The notes below the pieces were generated by a model that searched no databases, had not been told where the DNA came from, and worked only from the letters and a program-made list of their open reading frames with translations. A stretch of 64,000 bases of DNA. It comes from Liolophura sinensis (Eukaryota > Mollusca > Polyplacophora > Chitonida > Chitonidae). The translations under genes and the position numbers were made by a program. Position 1 is the stretch's first letter, and the number at the start of each line of letters is the position of its first letter. The stretch lies in assembly GCF_032854445.1 (NCBI RefSeq), contig NW_027017954.1, positions 496,001 through 560,000 on the forward strand. Reading direction: 5' to 3'. Of this stretch, positions 60,001 to 64,000 are shown in pieces.

Positions 60001-63000
60001 ACACTGACAAAACTGCATAATTAGAACACTGGTGCTGAGTCACATCGACACTATAACAGTACACTGACAGAGCTGCACAATTAGAACACTGGTGCTGAGT
60101 CAGACTAGGGTAGATCTGATCGACACCATCTGAACAATTAGAGAATTAGATCAGTGGTGCTCAGTTACATCGACTCTATAAGAGTACACTGACAGAACTG
60201 CACAATTAGAACATTGGTGCTGAGTCACACTAAGGTAGGTCTGATCGACACTATTTGTACTTCTATAGAATTACACAAATGCAACACTGGTACTTACATG
60301 TAGTAATATCGACACAAGCTGTACACTAACTGTACGCTTAGACCACTAGAGCTGAATAACAAGGTTGGTGACCACACACCACTTTCCAGTATTCCCGTCA
60401 TCATGTATCTCTGTATACCACTTTGTAACTTTGCACATGTAAGAAAGTGTTCAAAATACTTGTACATATAGTTCATTATTGCATGATTACCCTCAATTCT
60501 CAATTTCTGTCCAAAATGTCTGTAGGTTATTTATTTATTTACTTATTTATTTATTTGATTGGTGTTTTAAAGCGTACTCAAGAATATTTCACCTATACGA
60601 CGTCGGTCAGCATTAGGGTGGGAGGAAACCCAGGACCATCCGCAGGTTGCTGGGAGACCTGCCCACATATGGCCGGAGAGGAAGCCAGCATAAGCTGGAC
60701 TTGGTAGAGGGGATTAGCACGCTAGCGCGGCGCAATGACATAAGGCCCTTTCACCAGTACGGTCGCTGTGAGTACAAGTCCGTCTCTTTGCTGGCTTCCT
60801 CTCCGGCCGTACATGGGAAGGTCTGAAAGGTCGTGGGTATCGTCCTGGCTCTCTCCGGTTTCCTTCCACCATAATTCTGGCCGCCGTCGTTTAAGTGAAA
60901 TTTTCTTGAGTACGACGTAAACTACCAATCAAATAAATAAATAGATTCTTCCAACATGCCCAGAGTTTCACCACAATGTAATTGTAACATATGTACAATA
61001 TATTGGTATTATAACACAATCAAAAAAGAGGATACAAGATGAGAATCTGCCTATAAGATGAGCAAATTCTGTTGGCTGTTGGTTTATGCTTTCCTTACCG
61101 TCATTACTTGTGTCACGCATCTGATCGGAAAATCTCCTCAGGTGAAAAACAAGACGAAGATTCTGAAACAGTTTCACTTCTCGGCTTGGCCAGATCACGG
61201 GGCACCTTCCGATGCCACAATTCTGCTTGACTTTCGAGATAAGGTTCTGGAGTACAACTGGACTTTACCTGGACCAATTCTCGTCCATTGCAGGTAGGCG
61301 TGGGAACAAACAATCCAGATCAACCTAGAAAGAAACATTTTGAAATGGAATGCTAGTTCTGAAATAAACACCACTTTTGAGTTCTTCATTTGAATCAAAC
61401 ATTTTATACTTTTGCACTAATCACGCAGATTACGTATGAAATATAAATTAACCATTGTTGAAAAACAAATGATCGAGGGTGTATAGGAAATCTAACACCT
61501 TCATTCTTTGTTTCTTAAATTCGCAAAGAGTAGAATATCTCATAAGTACATATGCAAAAAGTGTGCAGGATCTGTGAAAAGTCATAATGATGTGCACTAA
61601 TTCCACTTAAAAATAAACCATAAATATTTCAGATTCGCGACATCTTTTAAACTAAGATGCAAGCAAATTGAATATTGATTAAGTTTCCGCGTCTAGAATA
61701 ATGTCTTGTCTTTCTAGCATCAATGATGCCTGTTTTCATGGCTCCGTGTTAATTTTTTTCTCTATATACGCATTCTTCTTATTTTCGGGGGCCTCCGTGG
61801 CTCAGTTGGTTAGCGCGCTAGCGCAGCGTAATGACCCAATAGTCTCTCACCAATGCGGTCGCTGTGAGTTCAAGTCCAGCTCATGCTGGTTTCCTCTCCT
61901 GCCGTAAGTGGGAGGGTCTGACAGCAACTTGCGGATGGTCGTGGGTTTCGATTATGGTTGAAAATTGGCATGAAAATGTTTGTTTTCCAAAAGAAGAACA
62001 CATGCGCAGTTGATATTAATCCTGACGTGATTCAAGACACGTTCTGTGTTAGATCGGGATTGATAGCACCCAGACTTCGTTTAAAACCTATGTCCATGTG
62101 GTTGTAAAATATAGAACGGCATGACTTGACTTCAACGGTGTCAGTCCTTTAATTGAATTGTGGTAGTTACCGCCTACATTGTCTCTCAAAAGGCACAGCC
62201 AAGTCTTTAAATCTTTTTCAAGGTAAACCTTCAAAGTGCGCATGCCGGTTATTAAAGGCGCGATCTTGTCAAGAGTTGGGATATCTCTTGTGGAGTACTT
62301 TTTGCCTTATAATTTTACTCTACCTGTTGTACGCATGCGTGTCTTGGAACAGTGCTGGGATTGGACGCACGGGAACGTTCATAGCTCTGGATTACCTGAT
62401 CAATCAGGCTAAAGAAGAGAATGTGGTGAATGTGCCGGCCTGTGTGATGATTCTGAGACAGCAGCGGGTCAACATGGTGCAGACACAGGTACAATTAGCC
62501 ATAAAAAGACTGCAGATCTGGTTTGGAAATTCCAATCTCCTCTAAGTGTACTGATATACCACAGGAAACGTAATTGTGTAATATAATTAAGACATACAGC
62601 ATAGAGAGAAAAAACAGAGCAGCGAAGACAGTGTGATGCATGTAGCTGACAAATGGTCAGACGTATCCGGTGACATGTGACTTCTTGTCAATTTACCTGA
62701 GTTAGGGTATGTTCCCACACCACGGGACTGTTTTCTGAAGGCAATATCTGATCGCACTTAGGTCAAACTTTTTCTACTTTGCACATTATCTGTTATCATG
62801 ATACTACTTTTCTTCACATCACTTGTTAAAGCTGAAACAAGCATTGTGCACATGTCATCGAAACGGCATTTACCTGCAAACATTACTTTTATTGAATGAC
62901 GAGATAGAAAATAAAAACAATGCGTGATCGTCTCATTGTGCCAAATGTATGATGGAATAAAACGGAATGGCAAGTACTGATAAGATATAACATGTGGTTA

Positions 63001-63745
63001 CATGAATTTTGATCTGACGGGTTTATTCAGCAAGATGATTTAACATTATGCATTGCAGGAAAGTTCTGCTAAATTATAAAAAAAATTTGCCCTTATGTTA
63101 ACCAGGAACAGTACGAGTTTCTACACGCAGCCCTGGGAGAAGCCTTGAAATTCAGCGACAGTTCAATTCCATCTGTGAACTTTACCACCGTGTACTCTGA
63201 CCTTTGCACTGTCGACCCCGAGACCGGACAGTCCAAGATGGTCGCACAGTTTGAGGTCTGTTGCGAAAATAGAATAAGAAATATTTGCAAACTGTTGAAG
63301 CTACTAGAATTCTAAATTTACTGTCATTTATGCCACCGCTCCCACCATAATGCTAGCCGCCATCTTATAAGTGAAATATTCTTCAGTACGGCGTAAAATA
63401 GCAATCAAATAAATACATAAAAAAATTAAGCCACCGTCCTATATAAAGTGAAATATTCGTGAATATGGCGTAAAACTGTAGTCAAGCAAATAGATAAATA
63501 TTGGGAATTACGTGGTACATTACACAGCTAGTCTATTCATGGCTACTGTGGGTCTGTGATGAGATTGTTCTGACCGACACCTCTTTACAAAGTGTTCAAA
63601 TAAAACAGAACATTTTAAAATGGAAGTTATCGCCGTCCGTTTTAGGTCCTCCGGGAACTCTCACAACCCGCGAACAAGATGCAAGTGGAATCCGCCAGAC
63701 ATCCGGACAACATTTCCAAGAACAGATACTCCAAATTTTTAGCCC
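33019..63745 (+). CDS. Gene 2: FTP-lectin / EGF receptor-type protein tyrosine phosphatase (3' partial)
   Basis: A receptor tyrosine phosphatase that should reverse phosphotyrosine signals at the plasma membrane. Secure exons run from 40183: EGF-like, FTP lectin (two exons), four EGF-like modules, transmembrane helix (53335-53425), two juxtamembrane exons, a D1 phosphatase domain over eight exons (56000-63255) and the D2 start (63646-63745); D2 continues beyond the window. D1 keeps the SRYKN segment, DYINA, AWPDHGAP with the general acid Asp, HCSAGIGRTG with the nucleophile Cys, and QQRVNMVQTQ, so it is predicted to be active. Joins keep frame throughout. The start at 33019 rests on a candidate signal-peptide exon and an extra exon at 34508 and is less sure. 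The ectodomain is 85-95% like gene 1 by eye. No symbol is assigned because this lectin/EGF ectodomain is not a standard vertebrate RPTP type. Confidence 0.8.
33077..34507. other. Possible first intron of gene 2
   Basis: Contains a minus-strand SINE tail at about 33295-33390. No other feature found. Confidence 0.45.
33295..33390 (-). mobile_element. SINE family 1 tail fragment
   Basis: TTATTTGATTGGTGTTCTAC, AGAATATTTCACTGATACAA and CGACCAGCATTAGGGTGGG on the + strand are the tail reversed. Confidence 0.75.
34508..34609 (+). CDS. Candidate extra N-terminal exon of gene 2, no known domain
   Basis: A 102-nt open segment bounded by TGTTGCAG and GTAGGC, phase 1-1, so it fits between the signal exon and the EGF exon. 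It encodes ENAISTTWVDYRYFTRGG and a following IRFCVELDLNV stretch with one Cys. I recognise no family and see no copy near gene 1. It may be a chance open segment. Confidence 0.4.
34610..36389. other. Long intron or intergenic stretch
   Basis: Around 35600-35730 it has TTTTACTCTC, CTGTACGTCT and CATAAACCAGGATTCTGC, motifs that recur near 8150, 27770, 38870, 39010 and 45120. No gene found. Confidence 0.5.
36390..37480. repeat. 22-bp minisatellite, long block
   Basis: About 45-50 copies of units such as CAACCCACAGTAATAGTTAC and CAACCCGCAGTAATCGTTAC, varying at a few positions. Same repeat as at 1-650. Confidence 0.92.
38004..38241 (-). mobile_element. SINE family 1, 3' part
   Basis: Same insertion as 1890-2138. 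Confidence 0.85.
39555..39680 (+). mobile_element. SINE family 1 tail
   Basis: Same insertion as 3647-3768. Confidence 0.75.
40183..40317 (+). CDS. Gene 2 exon: EGF-like module 1
   Basis: Same splice sites, phases and length as 4273-4407. VCPGSTYGPDC to GWDGPTC, 8 Cys. Confidence 0.83.
40697..40906 (+). CDS. Gene 2 exon: FTP domain, first half
   Basis: Phase 1-1, 210 nt, acceptor TTATAG, donor GTAATT. NVALGKPTSQSS, LAVDG, CTHT and FTIYNR are present. Confidence 0.85.
41280..41580 (+). mobile_element. SINE-like element of a third kind
   Basis: B-box-like GTGTGGGTTCAAACC, unique middle and tail GTGTAATATTCTTGAGCATG...CGCAACATTCAGATAAAT, a variant of the same SINE tail. Absent from gene 1, so inserted after the duplication. 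Confidence 0.5.
41754..41960 (+). CDS. Gene 2 exon: FTP domain, second half
   Basis: Phase 1-1, 207 nt, acceptor TTTACAG, donor GTACGT. GRRLSGFTLYVRNTS and TLCEVLIFG. The preceding intron carries about 450 bases absent from gene 1, including a SINE-like element. Confidence 0.85.
42358..42532 (+). mobile_element. SINE family 2, internally deleted
   Basis: GTTCAGTATGAAGGGAATAA to CATATGACTGAGAAATTGTT and CACTCACTCACTCACTC. Only in gene 2. Confidence 0.85.
42771..43070 (+). mobile_element. SINE family 2, 5'-truncated, with target-site duplication
   Basis: GTCCGCTTCGGGAGCGG to CACTCACTCACTTAC. Flanked by TCATAAAGCAAATA at 42757-42770 and 43071-43084. The gene 1 site (about 6418-6435) is empty. 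Confidence 0.92.
43162..43257 (+). CDS. Gene 2 exon: short EGF-like module 2
   Basis: Phase 1-1, 96 nt, 6 Cys, WYGEMCGRQC. A SINE with clear target-site duplications inserted just upstream (42771-43070) in this copy only. Confidence 0.75.
44455..44583 (+). mobile_element. SINE family 1 tail
   Basis: Same insertion as 7460-7586. Confidence 0.75.
45359..45508 (+). CDS. Gene 2 exon: EGF-like module 3
   Basis: Phase 1-1, 150 nt, acceptor TTTCGCAG, donor GTAAGT. ECVDGRWEKHC to RCDAGFMGENC. Partial copies of the exon end follow at about 45530-45745. Confidence 0.82.
45530..45745 (+). repeat. Minisatellite copies of EGF exon 3 end, gene 2
   Basis: Worn repeats with GATGTGATGCTGGCTACATG and GGACAGGTAAGTGTGTAG. 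Fewer than in gene 1. Confidence 0.7.
45746..47266. other. Intron, counterpart of 9000-10486
   Basis: Conserved by descent; contains the paralog (about 46127-46150) of the palindrome at 9387. No exon seen. Confidence 0.55.
47267..47410 (+). CDS. Gene 2 exon: EGF-like module 4
   Basis: Phase 1-1, 144 nt, donor GTAAGT. ACEAGTYGPDCNETCGSC to MPGYSGLKC. Confidence 0.8.
47519..47752 (+). other. Conserved open segment in intron, gene 2 copy
   Basis: 78 codons to TAA 47750-47752, in frame with ATG at 47507 and 47516. LYCLRRESIDCALYGT, ESFYTNTSMRVTAHMYTGN, HFCVLV. See the gene 1 copy at 10743-10979. Confidence 0.4.
48390..48563 (+). mobile_element. SINE family 1, 3' half
   Basis: CTTCCTCTCCGGCCGTACG to CAAATAAATAAATACATAAA. 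Absent from gene 1. Confidence 0.88.
48697..48843 (+). CDS. Gene 2 exon: EGF-like module 5
   Basis: Phase 1-1, 147 nt, donor GTGAGA. ACEAGKYGSDCNETCGSC to KPGYSGLKC. Its phase-1 donor joins in frame to the TM exon at 53335. Confidence 0.8.
49835..50076 (+). pseudogene. Degenerate sixth EGF-like exon of gene 2, possibly a terminal exon
   Basis: After acceptor TCTTCAG the frame reads ACDNGTYGLNCSETSGSC, so one conserved Cys (ETCGSC) has become Ser. Later residues CMPGYIKEKC are recognisable, but no usable GT donor follows where its relatives have one. Read-through ends at TAA 50074-50076. It is either a dying exon that is skipped or an alternative last exon giving a soluble ectodomain. Confidence 0.55.
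50104..50308 (-). mobile_element. SINE family 1, 3' part
   Basis: + strand shows TTTATTTGGTTGG, AGAATATTTGACTCATACGA, GCCAGCATTATGGTGGG and CCAACATGAGCTGGACTTG. Confidence 0.85.
50309..52308. other. Intron, nothing recognised
   Basis: AT-rich; no counterpart of gene 1 EGF modules 7 and 8 could be found. Confidence 0.5.
52309..52670 (-). mobile_element. SINE family 2, complete, with target-site duplication
   Basis: Reverse strand starts GGCCCGGATAGCACAATTGG and ends with the CACTCACTC tail. Flanks GACTCATATCGA at 52297-52308 and 52671-52682. Confidence 0.93.
53010..53112 (-). mobile_element. SINE family 1 tail fragment
   Basis: AATTGATGTTTTACGCCGTA, CATACAACCGTGGCTAG and GATGAAACCAGACATAGCGG on the + strand. 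Confidence 0.75.
53195..53234 (+). repeat. G-rich tract next to the TM exon
   Basis: About 40 bases of nearly pure G with A and T breaks, 100 bases before exon 53335. Could form a quadruplex. Confidence 0.85.
53335..53425 (+). CDS. Gene 2 exon: transmembrane helix
   Basis: Acceptor ATTGCAG, donor GTAATT, phase 1 in and 2 out. Encodes PISNTEGVAGG then VTGVLVACAVVVAVIIIY. Same phases as the gene 1 TM exon. Confidence 0.8.
53426..54988. other. Intron between TM and juxtamembrane exons
   Basis: Contains SINE-like debris near 53535-53620, a C-run and CA repeat near 54053-54081 and a C-run near 54503-54519. No gene. Confidence 0.5.
54989..55092 (+). CDS. Gene 2 exon: basic juxtamembrane segment
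   Basis: Acceptor TGACCAG, donor GTAAGA, phase 2 in and 1 out. Starts RRRHPSTSKAQAHDS and becomes acidic (DIQPDVEDQQ). Corresponds in position and phase to the terminal exon of gene 1. Confidence 0.78.
55441..55595 (+). CDS. Gene 2 exon: juxtamembrane to phosphatase D1 lead-in
   Basis: Acceptor CTTTCAG, donor GTAAGC, phase 1 to 0. An acidic stretch leads into VEEFWDYIQEKMA and GFKAEF, the helix that precedes D1 in receptor phosphatases. Tyrosines in EYEAEDP and TTYENHL could be modified. Confidence 0.85.
55736..55858 (+). mobile_element. SINE family 1 tail, worn
   Basis: TGCGGATGGTCGAGGAATTT, CCCGGTTTCCTCCCAGCAT, ATGCTGGTCGCTGTC. Confidence 0.7.
56000..56087 (+). CDS. Gene 2 exon: PTP D1, substrate-loop region
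   Basis: Acceptor TTGTTAG, donor GTAAGC, phase 0 to 1. KFPAGLHAKAEVANLPYNK then SRYKNLVA, the equivalent of the KNRY phosphotyrosine loop. Confidence 0.88.
56730..56806 (+). CDS. Gene 2 exon: PTP D1, DYINA segment
   Basis: Acceptor TTTTTTCAG, donor GTAAGA, phase 1 to 0. YDHTRVVL then KSDYINACYID, a near-universal PTP signature. Confidence 0.9.
57579..57615 (+). CDS. Gene 2 exon: PTP D1, 37-nt microexon
   Basis: Acceptor CATTTCAG, donor GTAAAG, phase 0 to 1. GYNQPKKFIASQ, which with the next exon gives the ASQGP motif. Confidence 0.9.
57860..58080 (+). mobile_element. SINE with family 2 tail and a different body
   Basis: GGTGTCAGCATAATGTGACA body, a G-run, CCCCTCGTCGTCATATAACT and ATTAAGTACGATGTTAAACC tail. 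The body resembles debris near 53535. Confidence 0.65.
58405..58502 (+). CDS. Gene 2 exon: PTP D1, core helix and strand
   Basis: Acceptor TTCACAG, donor GTATTT, phase 1 to 0. GPTDLIINDFMRMLWEQ then IVMVTNLIEATK. Confidence 0.9.
58655..58863. mobile_element. Fold-back (MITE-like) element
   Basis: Two inverted arms of about 75 bases (58655-58735 and 58755-58830) share AACATAAC, CACAACTTCT, TGAGTGAGC and GTTTCGGTATAGG. TACATCAAAGGT at 58643-58654 and 58864-58875 looks like the target duplication. Confidence 0.65.
59151..59276 (+). CDS. Gene 2 exon: PTP D1, KCxxYWP segment
   Basis: Acceptor GTTTTAG, donor GTAGGT, phase 0 to 0, 42 codons. IKCKQYWPSEGCTRFGVIEV to AIRTLELSHTK. The last part and donor seed the 73-bp minisatellite that follows. 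Confidence 0.9.
59244..60345 (+). repeat. 73-bp minisatellite derived from a phosphatase exon end
   Basis: Units of CAATTAGAACACTGG...AGTCACACTAAGGTAGG; the first spacings are 73 and 73 bases. The first unit is the true end of exon 59151-59276 with its donor. Roughly 14 diverged copies; some lie in larger duplicated blocks. Confidence 0.88.
60527..60706 (-). mobile_element. SINE family 1, left arm of an inverted pair
   Basis: + strand: TTTATTTGATTGGTGTTTTA to GCCAGCATAAGCTGGACTTG. Confidence 0.88.
60707..60945 (+). mobile_element. SINE family 1, right arm of an inverted pair
   Basis: GATTAGCACGCTAGCGCGGC head to CAATCAAATAAATAAATA, head-to-head with the previous copy. Confidence 0.88.
61142..61293 (+). 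CDS. Gene 2 exon: PTP D1, WPD loop and catalytic cysteine
   Basis: Acceptor CTCCTCAG, donor GTAGGC, phase 0 to 2. FHFSAWPDHGAP holds the general acid Asp at 61193-61195. The exon ends PILVHC with the nucleophile Cys at 61289-61291. Confidence 0.92.
61788..61949 (+). mobile_element. SINE family 1 lacking its tail
   Basis: GGGGGCCTCCGTGGCTCAGT to GCGGATGGTCGTGGGTTTC, between the two P-loop exons. Confidence 0.88.
62353..62488 (+). CDS. Gene 2 exon: PTP D1, P-loop and Q-loop
   Basis: Acceptor GGAACAG, donor GTACAA, phase 2 to 0. Joins as HC-SAGIGRTG with the Arg at 62366-62368, then RQQRVNMVQTQ. The P-loop is thus split by an intron right after Cys. Confidence 0.92.
63106..63255 (+). CDS. Gene 2 exon: end of PTP D1 and linker
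   Basis: Acceptor AACCAG, donor GTCTGT, phase 0 to 0. EQYEFLHAALGEAL completes the QTQEQY motif; then a linker toward D2. Confidence 0.87.
63340..63500 (+). mobile_element. Two adjacent SINE family 1 tails
   Basis: First tail 63340-63420 (CATAATGCTAGCCGCCATC, AAATATTCTTCAGTACGG); a second, worn tail 63432-63500 (GTGAAATATTCGTGAATATG). Confidence 0.8.
63646..63745 (+). CDS. Gene 2 exon: start of the second phosphatase domain (D2)
   Basis: Acceptor GTTTTAG, donor GTAAGT, phase 0 to 1. Ends NISKNRYSKFLA, a KNRY loop opening a second PTP domain. The rest of D2 is outside the window, so its activity cannot be judged. Confidence 0.82.
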
Positions 63746-64000
63746 GTAAGTCTTTTGTGACAAAGCCTTATTTCGTCGACAGTTGAGCTACACTCTCAAC
63801 ACACCTAACAGGGTTTGTATGTCGATATCAACTTCTGATTTAATAATGTGTTAGACACCGTTTCCATGTGCCCTCTAAACATTGTTGTAAAGTATGTGAA
63901 AACTTATAGCACATCTCCCTGTTCAGCAGCGTATACCGTTAAGGTATCGTTATCAGAGAGGTCAATCTGCAAAGTAATGACTTGTTCAACTCCCAGACAG

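Overview
The window is animal nuclear DNA with spliced genes, AT-rich introns and very many retroposons. Two tRNA-headed SINE families and an I-superfamily LINE share one type of 3' tail (...GTACGRCGTWAAAC... followed by AATAAATA, CACTCACT or CATTCATT), a style common in molluscs and other lophotrochozoans. Lineage-specific lectin/EGF receptors and receptor tyrosine phosphatases also fit such an animal. I would place it as a lophotrochozoan, most likely a mollusc; the species cannot be named from sequence alone.

The coding content is two tandem paralogous receptor genes on the + strand. Gene 1 (exons 4273-25299, 5' end outside the window) encodes an 8-Cys EGF-like module, a fucolectin/tachylectin-4-type (FTP) lectin domain split over two exons, seven more EGF-like modules, one transmembrane helix and a short tail with three tyrosine motifs, then a stop. 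Gene 2 (secure exons 40183-63745, possible 5' exons at 33019 and 34508, 3' end outside the window) has nearly the same ectodomain with five intact EGF-like modules, then a transmembrane helix, a juxtamembrane segment, a complete tyrosine phosphatase D1 domain (WPD loop, HCSAGIGRTG P-loop, Q-loop) and the start of D2. The two genes therefore put a shared lectin/EGF ectodomain on opposite kinds of cytoplasmic tail, one that could be tyrosine-phosphorylated and one that can dephosphorylate. This looks like a paired-receptor locus made by segmental duplication, and it is the main point of interest.

Layout: 1-4272 is duplicated leader sequence with a 22-bp minisatellite, SINEs and a MULE-type transposase relic. 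4273-25299 is gene 1; its introns hold a DIRS-like relic (15.3-16.2 kb) and a Ty3/gypsy relic with copia-like domain order (18.6-23.5 kb). 25.3-32.9 kb is intergenic and holds Tc1-like, I-type LINE and Penelope-like fragments. 32.9-40.2 kb holds a candidate promoter, signal-peptide exon, an extra exon and the second minisatellite block. 40.2-53.4 kb is the duplicated ectodomain of gene 2. 53.4-64.0 kb is its cytoplasmic phosphatase part.

Ectodomain exons are almost all phase 1-1, which explains easy module gain and loss. Three exons have had their 3' ends, some with the splice donor, copied into the next intron; two of these have grown into 73-79 bp minisatellites. All exon boundaries were inferred by eye from GT/AG sites, phase and paralog comparison.
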